A stretch of 64,000 nt of DNA from Bettongia penicillata ogilbyi (Eukaryota > Chordata > Mammalia > Diprotodontia > Potoroidae). Below are positions 30,301-45,300 of this stretch, piece by piece. How positions within the stretch are numbered: position 1 is the first letter of the stretch; each line of letters starts with the position of its first letter. The DNA lies in the NCBI GenBank assembly GCA_023548195.1, contig JAJHZJ010000414.1:62001-126000 (forward strand), written 5' to 3'. The position numbers and the translations under genes were made by a program. Under the pieces are notes generated by a model. The model was not told the origin of the DNA. It did not search any database and worked only from the letters and a program-made list of their open reading frames with translations.

Positions 30301-33300
30301 TCAATATTCTGTTACAGCAGACACAAAAGCTCATTTAATCTGACCATTTGTAAATAATAATAATAAATGGAAATATTTATATATGAAATATGGACAACTG
30401 GTAAACATGATTTCTGCTTTTAATTTATTTCTTGTTATTATCTTGCTTCATCCTTTGTCGTGTTTCTAGCCTACCAGACATGCTCCAAGAAGAGTGAGTG
30501 TTCACAAAAGTTACTCATCAAGTACATGGCTTTTGCTGAACCTAACAATTAGAAAACATTACAGACCAAATCCTTAATGATGTTTACTGTGCCTGGTCCT
30601 CAGGGCAGTACAACAGCTTGATTCTAGACAGAGCTGTTGTTCAGTCATTTTGCAGCCATAGCTGACTCTCTGTGACCCCACTTGGGGTTTTCCTGGCAGA
30701 GATACTGAAGTGTTTTGCCATTTCCTTTTCCAGCTCTTTTTTAAAGATGAGAAAACTGAGACAAATAGGGTTAAGTGACGAGTAAATGTTCAAAGCCAGA
30801 TTTGAATTCAGATGATGAGTCTTTCTGACTGTAAGCCCAGTGCTGTATCCCCTGTGCCACCTAGACACAGGAGACATCCTTAAGGAAGCAGAGTACATAC
30901 CTTTGGATCACCTCGCTAGAATATGCAACATTCCCAAGATACCACAACATACACAGAAGGGAGAATGACCACGTAGCCCAGGTTACAGCAACTATTGTAC
31001 CTTACAACTTATGGCTCCTTCGTGACTTCTTTTCTCTCTTTCTTTGCCCTGGATTACTTGGAAGCCACACAACTGTAGGACCCTCTCTCAAATATATCAA
31101 AATTTATTTCATTGCCTTTTTTTAAAGGGTGCTCTTAAGACTTCAACAAGACAGGATAATAATACAGCTTGGTCTAGCATTGAGAACTCTCCTTGCACAG
31201 ATATATCTGTTTTCTCTTCTATAGGTTTTTGTGACACTGTTCCCTCCTCCTATCTGTCTAACTGATTCTTCTCAATCTTCTTTGACGGTTCCATATAGCC
31301 AGTCCATTACCCCCTTAGAATATACCCCCATTTCTCACTATACAGTCACAGTTTCAGTCCATGACCTCATCAGCTTTCCCCAGGATTGCTGTAATAACCT
31401 CCTAACTGGTCTCCCTTAACAAGTCTGTTCACACTTAAGTCCTTGTTCCACTCAGCTACCAAAATAATTTTTCTAAAGTGTAGGTCTGAGTATGGGACTC
31501 TCCTGTTTAGTGAGCTCCAATTTCTTCCTATTACATTCAATACCAAATATAAAATCATCTGGTGTTTAAAGTCCCTCCTGCTCCCTTCTCCATAACTAAT
31601 AGTGCTTTCCCCTCTGAGATTACCTTCCACCTATTGTATTTCTGTGTGTGTGTATGTGTGTGTGATTCATTTACTCTATGTGCCTTTCTATTTACATGTC
31701 CTCTTCCTCCGTTAGAAAGTGTATTTTGTGAGGGCAGAGATTTGGTTTTTGCTTTCCTTTGAGTCCCAGGCTGCTTAGTATATAATAAGCATTTAATAAA
31801 TGTTTGCTGACTCTTTGCACCCTGGTAACTCCATGGTCTTCTCCCTTGTGCTCACATCTTCTTAGTGTTGTGTTTATTTTCTTTAACTCGAAACTTGTAT
31901 CAGCATTATTCTAAAAGATACTCTACTTACAGGTTGGAACAGTACCCCAAGGACTTGAACGTTGCACATCTTTACTTCAGAATATTTTGCAAAATGGAGG
32001 TTCAGATTTATTTTTATAATGCTTTCTTGATGATCATTTTTTATTGTGTAAGTTGTTTGTGTATTTTAATGACGTTTTGGTTTAAATTAATCTTCAGAGG
32101 CGATCTGTGGGAATTCAGGAAAAGAATCTTCTGGGAACCTTGGATCCAGACCTTGGGAATACAAAGGAAACAAGACAAAAAAGAAATTACAGCCCCAAAA
32201 TGTCATTCCTTCATGTGTCCGTAAAGAAATTTGTAAGCACCTTTTCTTTGATTTCAATATAAAGTGTACATCTGGGGTTTTTATTCATTAGCAGATAATA
32301 CCTCTTTTGTTTGATGATATTACTGTAATTCATTCCATAACTAGTTCTCAAAGTTGGAGGGGTTGTTCTTTTCTCTGTCCTGCCTCCCAGCTGTTCAGCA
32401 TTTCTATTCTTATTAGCATGTTTCTCCCCCCTCCCATGCTTCCCTGCATCCCCTCCTTCCTCACCCAAAATAAGAGATATTCAGTATAATTCCTGCAAAA
32501 CAGCTCTGATTAAAAATTTTTAGTTGGGCAGAAGATAAAAATGAGATTTGAAGACATCTAGATTTCAGTTCTCCTTTTCACTCTACTATTTTATAAACAT
32601 TTCATGCATTTACTTTAACTATATAGCACAAATTTCTTTCTACCCAGATTCCCTTCTTCCAACCAGAATCACCCATGAATGTACTTTCATTAGACATCAC
32701 TAGGTCTGTTTTACAGAGAGAGCATATGTAACAGGGAGAGAGGAGTCATACCTAAATAAATAGGCTTTCTGAGGGCCTGGTGCTGATTGGCATCAGATCA
32801 AAGCAAACTGTTTTGATTCATCTTGTTAAATGCATGATCAGTTAGAGGACTTTTAATATTTGTGAATTTATTGAGTGAAGTGATGTATCTGTATTAAGTT
32901 AGCATAATCTAATGACAGGACAGCAGGCCCAAGGTTAGAGTATCCCAAATGGAAATTTCAGGAGTTGGGGGAAAGCATGATAGATAGGTGGGGTCGGACA
33001 GAAGTCAAAGAGAATAAGGGTAGTTTTCACAATCTATATCTAGCTGTCTCATTTCACTTTATTCTCCTTTACACACTATGTCCCAGTCTGAATGGTCAGC
33101 TTTCTAGCCCCATTCCACAAGTTTCCATCTCCCACTTCTATTGCTTTGCACTAGCTTTCCTGCAATGCTCTCCCTCTTTTCTTCTGCTTCTTGGAATCTG
33201 TAGCACCCTTTGAAAAGCTGAGCTCAAGTGCCACCTCCTACATAATGTCTTAATGAATTTAAAAGGAAAACATTAAATTTTTAGATTTTTAGTTATTTTG

Positions 33301-36300
33301 TAACTGTCTTCTGCATAAAATGGGAGGTCAAAGTTATTATAATGTTAATGTTTCATGTCTTAAGAAACATTTACAGGAGACATATTTTTTGTTTTGTCAG
33401 TTAAGCTTAGGTACCACCTTGAGGCTTTTCCAGTGTTTAGTGCTTTCCACTTTCACAAATGACTTGGTATATATTTCACGTTTACTTATCTGTATAGATG
33501 TTATCTTCCAGTGTCACCATTCATTATGATCTCTTTGGAATACAGTCCTAGAAGTGGTATTGCTGGGTCAAAGGGTATGCACATTTTTGTAGCCCTTTGG
33601 GTATAGTTCCAAATTGCTCTCCAGAATGGTTGGATCAATTCATAGCTCCACCAACAATGAATTAGTATTCCAACTCTCCCACATCTTCTCCAGTATTTAT
33701 CATCTTCCTGTTTTGTCATATTAGCCAGTCTGATAGGTGTGATGTGGTATCTCAGAGTTTTGATTTCCATCTCTAATCAGTAGTGATTTAGAGCATTTTT
33801 TCATATAAGTATACATACCTTTAATTTCTTCCTCTGAAAACTGCCTGTTCATATCCTTTGACCATTTATCAATTGGGGAATGACTTGTATTCTTGTACAT
33901 TTGACTCAGTTCTCTATATATTTTGGAAATGAGGCCTTTATCACAGATACTAGTTGCAAAAATTCTTTCCCAATTTTCCGCTTCCCTCCTAATCTTGGTT
34001 GCATTGGGTTTGGTTGCTAGTACCTGTTTTCTTAAGAAATTGTTTATTATATATTGGTGTGAGACTACTGAATAACATGCAGATCTTTGATTTCATTTTT
34101 CTGTCTCAAATTAATATTTTCTAGCATTTCTACTATCTTTTCCTGTGCTCACCTTCATATTGATGTCACCATATAGCAAGATATATGTTGACTCTGTTAG
34201 TATAACAAAGAACTGGAAATTACAGGCATATCAGTGAGGAATGGCTGAACAAATTAAAGTATATAATTGTAATAGAATATTAATGTGCTGTAAAACAGAT
34301 GAAAGGGACAGTTTCACAGAAACCTGTGAAGATTTATGTTAACTGATAGAAAGTGAAGAAAGAACCAGGAGAACAATTTATAAAATAACATTATAAAGAA
34401 AAGTAGGTTTGAAACATTTAAGAACTGTGAGCAGTGCAATGACCTATGATGCTTGCAGAGAATCCATGATGAAACATAGTACACACCTCCGCAGCCAATG
34501 TGGAAATTGGTTTTTCTTGATTGTATATTTATTGCAAGGGTTTTGTTTTCCTAGTTTTTTTTTTCAATAGAAGAAACAAGTGTGGTAAAGGAAGAGATTA
34601 GTAATACAGCTACCAAAAAAAAAAAGAAAGAAAAAACAAACAAAAACAGGTTCATTGAAGCTTCTTTTTTTTTTCAAATAACCCAGAAAGAAAGCCATAA
34701 TAATCAGTTTGTCTTCATACATCAGTCTGTTGTCAGGGCTGTACTCAAAACCTTTCCAGCTTAGGGAGATCTGCCAGAGCTTGTGCTCCACTGGAAGAGC
34801 CTTTGACAATTCAGTAGTACTTCCCTACTATGATGATCCATCAGAATAGACCTTGGAAGAGAGTACCCAATTCCAGGAAATCTGTCTTGCATTTATTCAT
34901 TTGAAACATATTCAGCACCTGCTCTCTATATGTTGCCCTCTCCTTTTAGGCTCTAAGAGACAGAGAAATATCAAAAACAGTCCCTTGTCTCGTGGAAAGA
35001 ACTTGTTGGGAAGACGAGATACATGGGAAAACATATCTTACTTTGCATTGTTATGAAAATGCCAAATGACCCAGAAACAGTAAATACTCTAATTTAGCTT
35101 ATGGAAAAATAACTTTGAACTGTATTGGTGATTACGAAAGGATCTGTGGAGAAAATGGGTTTGAGATGGTTAACATTATTTGACTAGGTAGGAAGGGCAT
35201 TCCATGTAGAAGTCCCAGCATAAGCCAAAGCTGGAGGTAGGGAATAAACCAGCCATATTTGTTACTAATAAGCTAAAGTGAGGAGTAAACCATCCTTGCT
35301 AGAGTGAATTTGGGGAGTTTGAGGACAGTGGTAGATAAGGATGAAAAGATAAATCAAGATTGAATTGTGGAGGATTTTGCATTCCAGTTTAAGGAATTTC
35401 ATTGGTCCCTCTTATAGGTTATGTTTATCCTTCCTATTTCCCTAACAGACCATCTTTATTTTATCCATTTTCATTGCCCTCTCACCAGAACTTGACTTTT
35501 GTCTGGAACTCTGGGCTCTGACAGAAGAGCTTTTGCTTGATTTTGCCCCAAAGCACACCACTTCTGGATACCTCCAAACCAGAAGCCTTCTCCCTTTTCT
35601 AGTCCCCTATTTATTACTTTCCCCCATAAGCCTCTTGAGGGTAGTACAGTGCCTGACACATAATAAGCATTCATTTTGCTTTTTTTATTTATTCACTTTT
35701 CCTTCAGTTCAAAAAACCTTTTTTAAAAAAGAAGTTTCAAAGAGCTCAATATTGGTGAAAACCTTGCAGTTCTTTAGGGGCTATTATTTATGTGATTTTG
35801 TGTGTGTGTGTGTGTGTGTAGCTTAGAACCACACTAAGACTTTTGGGATACTCTACATTCCCATTCTTGGGAAAAATGGATGATTTTAGTGAAACATGAA
35901 AACGTTAAATCTTAAGGGTGATATATCAGTAGGAATGTGTAGAATTTCTTTCCTTAGAGATTTTAAAGAGTAGGGGTGGTATTTTCTATCTGAAATAGCC
36001 AAGAAGTCATCCAAATCAAGGGATTGGAACAGACAATTTTTTTAAAATGTTCTACGGATACTTAATTTATAATGTTTTAACATTCATTTTTTTTTTTTAT
36101 TTTGAGTTCCAAATTCCAGCTCCTCTCCCCATTGAGAAGGCAAGCAATATGATGCTTACTTTATGTGTGAAGTTATAGAAAACTTTTCTGTATTAGCCAC
36201 ATTAAAAAAAAAAGACGAGGGGTAATAGTAAGAAAAATAAAATGAAAAACAATGTTTCAATCTGCACTCAGAATTCTTAGGTGCTCTTTGGAGGTCGATA

Positions 36301-39300
36301 ACCTTTTTTCATCAGGAGTTCTTTGGAATTGCCATGGATCACTGTCTCGATCAGATTTGCCAAGTCTTTTACAGTTGGTCATTGTTACAATGTTGCTGTT
36401 ACTGTGTACAATGTTGTCTGGTTTTGCTCATTTCACTTTGTTTTGATTCATATAAGACTTCTCAGGTTTTTCTGAAACCACCCTTTTCATCATTTCTTAC
36501 AGCACAATAGTATTTCATCACAATCATAGACTACAGCTTGTTCAGCCAAAATTGTTCCTATTTTTCCATATCCCCTCCAACATTTGGAACAGGTGATTAT
36601 TAAAGCTCCCATCTAACCTTGGAATCAAATGGTATGAAAATCTGAGATATTCTTTGTTCTCCATTAGTATCTTCAGGTCATAAGAAACATCCACCTCATA
36701 TAGTTTCTACTGAAAATGAAAAAGATCCTTCAAACACAAAACAGATTGAACCAGTCCAAGTACCTTTCAACTTTGATTTTTCCACGATGTACAAAACCTT
36801 CTGTGAGCACGTGCAGACACAGATGTCTCTGATCAATGCTCAGAGTTCTCAAAGTGTTTCTGACTCTGGTTAGTATGAGTGACACATTTTTTAAAAGTGT
36901 GAGTAAGAACTATAATTAAACTGTCTTCTTATTCTAAAAACAGTGTAAGGTTTTCTTTCCTTCCTTTTTGTCTTTTAAAATGTCAAGGTCCTCCAGTCTT
37001 TAATTATGGCATACCCACCTCCACACCCATTCTCTCTCCTCATGATCCAGCTCAGCCTTCTGATGTTCAATCTGTAAGTACAGTTCATTGTACCATAAGC
37101 ATCAGTTGTCTGTTAATATGTATCACTTGCCCTTCAGAAAAAATTAAATTGGATTTCATGAATTTGTGTCTTAATGTTAAGCTCCTGATACCTTAAAACT
37201 ATGAAAGGTATTTATAGATTTTTTATTTCCACAGCTTTGTAATGTTGGCACAATGTGTAAAAAGTCAAACAAATCTAAGTCATAAGAGTCCTTGTACCAT
37301 AGAAAAATCCAGCTCATACTTTGCTCATGTACACATGCCACAAACTTCTACATAAAGCAATATTTCATGTAATTGAATTTGCCCACAAATGTGCATGATC
37401 AAGAGAGGTAGGAAAGGAGCCTCCTGCTGGTGAGGCATGGAGGAATGGTAGAGATAGAGCAGTTCAAGGACACATGGGGGCTGAGAACAGAGAAGTGAGA
37501 GCAGGAGGAGCAATACACTGGAACCAGAGACAACCACATGGGGCCTGGCTAGAACCAAGAGGTGCACATGCAGGCAGACAAGGACACAGACAGGAGAGGT
37601 CAGGTGACACACTGGGGCTAGGGCTAGACAGTACCCTACCTCAGACAGGTGGAAGACAGACAATGGGGATGGGTGGGTGGAGTAGGGCAAAGGTCTCATC
37701 ACTTCAGGTCTCAAGCCAAGTGAGGTAGCAGTGGCAGTGGTAGTCCTCTCCATATGTCCATTTTTCTTTCAATCAGCGTGGGGAATTTTTAGGGTTTTGT
37801 TGGGGTTTTCTTTGGCGGATGGGGGAGAGGCCATGGAGCACTGAGTTGAGGGCAGGAGTAGAGAGAGAGAGAGCACAATACCATACAGTAAAATGTACAG
37901 TTTTTCTTTTGGAATGAGAATTTCAGAATTCTTAACTTCAAGTCTAATTTGTGTAATGCAAATTTACATAAGGCAAGAACTGTCTATATAAGCACCTAAG
38001 AGAGATGTAGCTTCTAATAATTTTAATTTTGATTAATCTTAATGACTGCTTTGCAGGCAATTGTAAATTGCCTTTAATTTTTCAAAACTTCACTTATACA
38101 TCCTTTTTCCCCACTCAGGAGGTTCAGGCTCCCCAACAAAATGAAACAGCTTCTCTAACCTTTACTAATGTTCCAGTGCAAACTGTCGTCACTGATCCTC
38201 ACATATCTTGTCTGCGAGCATCTGGGGAAAGAAGTAAGCCAGCTGTTCCAGTAGTTCAGCCATTAGGCCATGATAATGGAATTCTAGCAGCACAAGGAAT
38301 CTCTGAGCAGTTGGGCAAGGAAATAAATCTGTTAAAAAGTATTCAGGCATCCTTGGATCTATTACATCCTCATCAAATAAAAGCACATGAGAAACACCAG
38401 AACCTTGATCCAGTACAGCAGCCTCCCATCTTGACCACTGAGCAAGAGAACTCTTCAGAACATATTTGGGATTCTTCAAGTGATGAGGAGGACTTAAAAA
38501 TAGTTGAAATGCAAGACCCAAATTCTGCCAAGTGTATACAGAAGACAAAAAGTGCAAATCCAGAAGAAGCCTCCCCCAAAATTAGAACACTCAAGTATTT
38601 GCTGGGAGAACTCAAGGCTCTGGTTGCAGAACAAGGTATGTGCATCCTTTTAGAACTTTGTTATTCACTGTACTGTACAGCATAATACAAGGCTAAATGC
38701 CAGTTTCAGGTTGTTGTTAGCATTAGTAATTACATTAGTTAGAATAATTAACTCTGTGAGTAAGATAATATTGCTAGAAATAGGTGTTTAGCCATCAGGA
38801 CAAGATTCTGTACAGTATCTTAGAGACTAGTTTTTAAAGAAGTTAAACTTGTAATGCTATTTCTATTAATTTCAAATGCTTTAGGACTGTGTAGCATTCA
38901 GAATTATATGATTCATCAACAAATACTTATTAAGTAACTATTGGTATTGTGTTCCAGGCGTATGTGATTTCACATTAGCAAGTTCAAATACATGAGTTAT
39001 ATGATGTTACAGTAGAAGGAGCACTGGGTTTGGAAACAGGAGGCCTTGGTTTTGGCCCTACCCCCTATCATAAACTTATTTTGTGTGTCAGATAACCTCT
39101 CAGTCTCAGCCCCTCACCTCCAAAATAAAGGAGTTGGATGAAATCATTCCTCAGCTCTCTTGTGCACTTTTCAATTCTATGATTCCATGACTTTTAAAAA
39201 GCTCAGCTTCCCTTCTACCCCCACCTCAGCCAAAAAAAAAAAAATTGATTTAAAGCCCATCTTAGAGATGAGAAGTCTTAGTAACATATAGCAGTGTTTA

Positions 39301-42300
39301 TGAAATGACTTTTTAACCTAAAGCTTCTTTTGAATTCCTTTTCATTCATTTACATCTAATAAAGGAAAAGCCTTGGGAGGTAGAGAGCCTTCCTATTTCA
39401 GCAAAGCTGGTGTCCAGTTGTTGTCATTATATGTTTGCTTCTTAGATATTTTCTTAAATAGTCACTTTTGTGTAATGTTAGCAATCTTAATCTCAGTAAA
39501 CAGATTTCTGGCAGTGAAGACTGAAAAACTTAATGTCTAATCTCTGCATATATCTATCAATGTACTTCATTAATATAAAACATCATTTTCAGTGTGGCAG
39601 ATTTGTTGTATCAACTCATGTTTCTTTGAACAGAAGCAACTAGTAGGTGTACTGCTAAATAAATTTGCACAGTCATCTAATTGCGTGTCTTCCATCTTAG
39701 AGTGACTATTATAAATCCCTCAGCTTTTCAGAATTGTTTTGGTGCTCAAAATATATTTCCTACTTCTGACAGACTTTGGATGGGTAATGCAGAAGTTCTC
39801 ATGCTTTTTCAGTTCACGGATACCATGGGTGATAGAGAATGAGTTGGATTAAAAAAAAGGGCAACAGAATTAGTGGCAAGAATGGTGCTACTTTTGGTGA
39901 CATACCAAGGAGGTGAAGGCTGATTTTTTTATTAATTCATAGAATCATAGAATTTTTAAAGCTAGAAGGGGCCTCTGAGATCATCTAGAGTAAACCATTC
40001 ATAGCGGAAACAGAAATTGTCATTGGGACATAATTGTGATTTGTATATGAGACTGGCCTGTGGACTATTTGAAAGGGCCCTTTGAGAATTATTTTTATAG
40101 AGTAAAGGTAAATATAATTAATCTGACTGTTATTCAATATAGTTATTTCTCAAAGGCATAAATGGGAAAAGATTTACTTCCAGGCTTTTTTCCCCCAAGA
40201 AAATTTATTGAAAGATTATAAAGAAAAGAATGTGAAATAGAACCCCTCAAAAGAAATAAGCCTTTTCCAGTGAACGACCTACCATAGTTTTTATCTGAGG
40301 TGATCACCGAGATCAAAATGTGCTGATATGAATGTCAGCTCCTCTTACACTGTTTAACACTTCCTAGGAGTTCTAATGGGAGGATACATATAAGCCTCAA
40401 GGAAGGGGGAATAGTAGTCCTGGTTAACTGAGTTCAACTAGTGAACTGAGTTCACTAATGTGTATATTTATGAAACATCCCTTTTTAGGGACTAGCTATG
40501 TATAATATTCCTTTTACTTCTTTTATAGGGGATTCTGAAATTCAGAGGTTGATTAAAGAAGTGGGAGAGTGCATATCTTTGCTTCCAGAAATAACTGAAA
40601 ATACTCAAATGGAGAGTGAAATAGCTTTAGCTATGCAGACCCTAAGGAGTGAAAATGTTCATCTACGCAGGTTAGTGGGGTTTTTGATTTAACAAACATT
40701 TATTGAATGTAACACTAGTGGGGAAGAGGCAGGGAGATAGATACACAGATGAACACAACAGAATCCTTGCCTTAAAGATCTTAATACCTGCTAGGGGGGA
40801 TAAAATACACACAGATAATTTCAACATATAGTGGTTGGTATGATTAAAAAAACCAAAATTATATGGATATTCAGATAAAGAGGAAATTCCTTTTGTGGGC
40901 TTGTATTTGAACCAGGCCTTGAAAGATAGGTAGAATTTGGATGGGGAGAAATCGAGAAAGGGCATTCCAGGCAGAATAACATTAAATAAATCCTTTATGG
41001 TCATACTTCATTTTTTTTTCCAATCTCTTTTCAAAAAAATTTATTTCTCATTTTTTAGTCACCTACCTTTCCACTAGACTTGGTTCCGTATTTCTTTTGG
41101 CTACTTCTAAAAAAATTTTTTTTAACTACCCTCAATTTGCAATTAATGAAAATATTCAAAGAATATGTAATGTAAGTCCTGAGGCTTCCAACTTCTGGGC
41201 ATATACACTGGCTGTTGCCTGTGACTGGAATTCCCTCTCTTCTCTCAACTCCTGGCTTCTTTTGTTTCTCAGCTAACATCCTACCTCTGCACAATGAGTT
41301 TCTCAGTTCTCCTTCATCTTAGTGACTCCCTTCTGAGAGTATCTCCAGTTTACCCTGTCTGTAGCATGTTTATACAGAGTTGGTTGTGTGGTGTTTTCCT
41401 CAGTAGATGGGCAGGGGCTGTCCTTTGTCTCTCCTTGTAACCCCAGTACTTAGCTCTGGGCCTGGCACATAGAAGGCACTTAATAACTGCCTGTTGATTT
41501 ACTGACTTTACTGAAGATGCTTCTAGAAAAACTGTGGAGTAAGGGAAAGAAGAAAAAGCCTGGTCTACAGTCCTAGTTCTGCCACCAAATTCCAAAATTC
41601 TAGGATTTCATACATGTGACTTTAACTCTCGAGATTACAGTTTCCCATCCTTAAAATATAGTAGTTGCATTATATATCTTTGAGGGGCTCTCTTTCCTTT
41701 CTAGCACTGGCTGTTTTGATGAGTTCTGATAACAGCCACTCCATGTTTAAAGTTGATATTGGCCATTTGAAATGGAGCATTTGAATAATAAAGGATCTGC
41801 TTTTTTGAGAGTTCTTTTCCCTTTTTTTTTTTTGGTAGTTTGTGGAAGAGGATAATTTTTGGAGGTAAAACACACATCCTATTTTGTTAGCAATATAATT
41901 GACACACATAGAAGCTTTTCTTAACTGTGTAGTGGGAAAGAGAACTTTTTTCTGTGGTCGTTCAACGTTGTTTCTGAAATACAGTAAATACTGTATTGCA
42001 AGAAAGCTCTGGTTATCCAGACTTGGGCAGTGCATTCAGGCCAGTTTAGAAAAACACAAAACTGAAAAAACCCCTGAGGGTTAACAGCTTAAGCATTGAA
42101 ACTTTGGATTTTTAAACTGTTGGATGTGGGTTTTTTGTGGAAATCTGTCTAAAATGAATCACATTGTCTTCCTTTTTTAACTGAAGTATACTGAATAGAG
42201 TTAACCTTGTATGTGTAACATGGGGGTCTCATTATGAATAACAGCTATTCTGCTCTGCTGTGGAGATAGAGCTGTGTAGATATGAGAGTCTAAGGCCACA

Positions 42301-45300
42301 TGCAGCCTACCTGATCTCTTGAGATGCTGGAATAATCATTGATTGCTAGTGGACCCCATTAATTATAAATATTTTATTCAATAAAGCAAACCCCCTGAAG
42401 GGCCCCTCAGAAATAGTTCACTAGAAATTTGAGATAAAGCTTATACTAGAAAATTTTAAAACACTTTTTTTCTTAATATTCTGCATGAGAAAATTGTCTC
42501 TTATTGAGTAAAGTAATAAAAGTGTCAAAGGAATACAGATTCAAACAGGTCATATTCAACTTGAAAGGCAAAATATGAACTCAAAGATATTTTGGGGGAG
42601 GGGCATGTATTTCCTCTCATGTTCAAGGAACAGTTTATCACCAAAAGGCTTAACCCAGGTTGATAAATGTTTTGACTTTGACAACTCACAAATATTAAGG
42701 CACAGCAGTGTTGTGGTCTCACTGGTGAAGGGACCTCCCTCCCTGATAAAACTGTGGATCTCAAGTACATATGTTATCCAATGGATCACAGAATCACAGA
42801 TTTAGAACCATCTTATTAGTAATGATAAACTGAGACCTAGAAAGGTTAACTGCCCTAGCCAAGGTCACAGAAGTGGTGGCAGAGCTAGTCAGGTCCTGTG
42901 ACTCCAGGTTCTCCGTTTTTTTGTTCCTGATGTCTCTTTCCAAATTTGATTTCATATTGAAATAGAAATCATAATTCAATTGAGAAGGGAGAAAAATAGT
43001 ATTATACCCCATCCATAAATAGGAAACTTATGAGCATGAAAATGCAATTTGATTATGTCAAATCCAAAAAGAAGACCTGTTTTCAAATTTGTAACTTTTA
43101 AAAACAAGTTTTTTCATTTATTTATTATTTAGATTTCTTTGCATAGCTATTTTAATGCATTACATTTTAAACAGTTGTATGTGTGAACATAAAAATAATA
43201 ATGAATATAATCTTTATTTTAACTGCTTAAATAATGCAAATCAACTATTTAGCCACCATATCAATTTAACGAAAGTGCTGTTATTTGGAATGATTGCCTT
43301 GTGTTCAATAACTTCAAAACAGTCTTATCAGCAATCTTTCCCAATTTAACAACCAGCTTATGTTATAGAAGTTCATCTATAAATTGGTGATCTGAAACTT
43401 AAAATTTATTTTTTCATAGAGAAAAATATAAATGAAGTTTAGATTTCCAGGCTAACATACAAAAGCCCATATTGTAATTGAAATTGTATTAATTGGGCCG
43501 TTAGCCCATATCGCCAGGCCTTAGTACTAGAAGAGACAGCCATGGTGCGAGTGGAGGGGTTTTGTTACAGACTTTCGTGGCTTAGGGCTTTGGTGGCTGT
43601 ATCTTATTCTGCAATTGGGAAGGGCTACCGCCAGGCTGGGGGTGTCATGAAAGTTGTTCTGTCTTTTCTGCTAACAGTAAAAGCTTGACTTGGCTCATGT
43701 GGCCTGAGTGTAGATGAAAGTTCTTATTTCCTTAAACCAATGACCAGTAATAAAGTTAGAGAAGTTAATATGCGAAGAAATTAAGCGGGGAAGAGTATAT
43801 AAAATAAAAGAAGGTACCAAAGTTTGAAAGATGGTGAAATTCATATAGTTGTGGAGAGAACGTTTTACATAGCATTCTCTGACCTTCTCGCTCCTGATTT
43901 GTTTCCATCTCACTGGTAACCAGCAGCTTCAGGCTTAAGGAACCACAGCAGGACTGTGGGTCACTACTCACAAAGGAATTTTTAAGCCCAGAATATCTGG
44001 CATATGGATGTTTTAGAGTTGGAAAAATCCTGGGTTCTAAGATATCAGAGATCACAAGCTGGAAGGGACCTCAGAGGCTAAGTCTAATTCCCTCATTTTA
44101 GAGGTGAGGAAAAGTGATTTTCCCAAGTTTCCACCGTAATAAGTGGCAAATCTAGATTCAAATCCAGGACTTGTGACTAAATCCAACACACTTTCCAGCT
44201 GTGCCTCTTGTTTTTCAGAGTTAGAAGGGACCTTTTCTTGTTTAGTCATTTTTCAGTTGTGTCCAACTTGTTGTTACCTGTTTGGGGTTTGCCATTTCCT
44301 CCTTGAGTTCTTTTTACAGATAAGAACTGAGGCAAATAGGGTTAAGTGACATGCCTAGGATCACCCAACCAGGAAGTGTCCAAGTTCAGATTTGAATTCA
44401 GGAAGATGAGTCTTCCTGACTCTAGGCCTGGCACTCTGCACTGAGTCACCTAGCTGCCTAGGAAGGAACCTTAGAGATCATCTAAACAAACCCCTTTCCT
44501 TTTGTAGCTGACAAATTGAGATCCAGAGAGTTTTTCATATACCCAAGGTCACATAAACTAGTAATTGACTGAGGCCAATTACAACTCATTCCCTTCTTGA
44601 ATATAAGTTGAGCCTTCTTTCCCAAGTTGCTATCTCTCCAGCCTCTTCTAAATGTATTGCTCTTTCAAATATCAGAATCAGATTTTCAGAATTACTTTTC
44701 ATTGATCAGTTAACCTATAACTAATGTTAACTATTCAGAACATGCTGTGAGATTGTTACTTATAAAACCAAATATTTTTTCACCCCAAATCTGGGCTATT
44801 TCCATTGCTTTTTATATAATGAAAAAGGGAAAAGGAGGAAGAAAACAGTAGTGAAATATTATACTACATCACAGCCTGCAGTGAAAATTTGGTGATCAAA
44901 TAGGCCTGCTGACCTGTTGTCCCTGCTTTTGGGAGCATTTTTCTTTTAAGATAATCACCTTCCCAGAGTAATAGAATTTCTCAAATATGACAGTTCTTTT
45001 TGCTAAATGTTTAATTCAGTAACAAATATCAGTTCTTTTACTTACATAATTAAGTTGTCAAAGAGTAAGTAATTCTGGAAACATTCCTAGAGAAGTAAAG
45101 CACAATACTTTTCCTCAAGTGACATTGCTACATGTTCAAACATATCTATACGAAAAGGCTGAATTGTTATTAAGCATAAGACCAGCAATTATCCTTTTTA
45201 GAAAAGAAACAAGTAAAAACTCTAGGTGATTGTTCTTTTGTTACACATCAGAATTCTAAATTATTTGTGACATAAGCAGATGAATGTGGGGAGCAGTTAC

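Noticed and set aside
31865..31932. Alternative exon ending at the gttgga site (31931) reading [11 protein letters not shown], resembling human CASLLRDIL
   Set aside because: The frame has a TAA just upstream with no acceptor after it. The true exon 4 at 31933-31999 ([13 protein letters not shown]) fits phase, splice sites and alignment much better.
37325..37753. 142-aa minus-strand open frame in CCDC14 intron 7
   Set aside because: Leu/Val/His/Ser-rich translation of a purine-rich block; no start context, no homology, antisense inside an intron.
37081..37984. Possible Tigger-like DNA transposon with ends cagttcattg... and ...caagaactg
   Set aside because: End similarity needs several gaps, a TA duplication is present only on the left, and the left end would abut the exon 7 donor; too weak to call.
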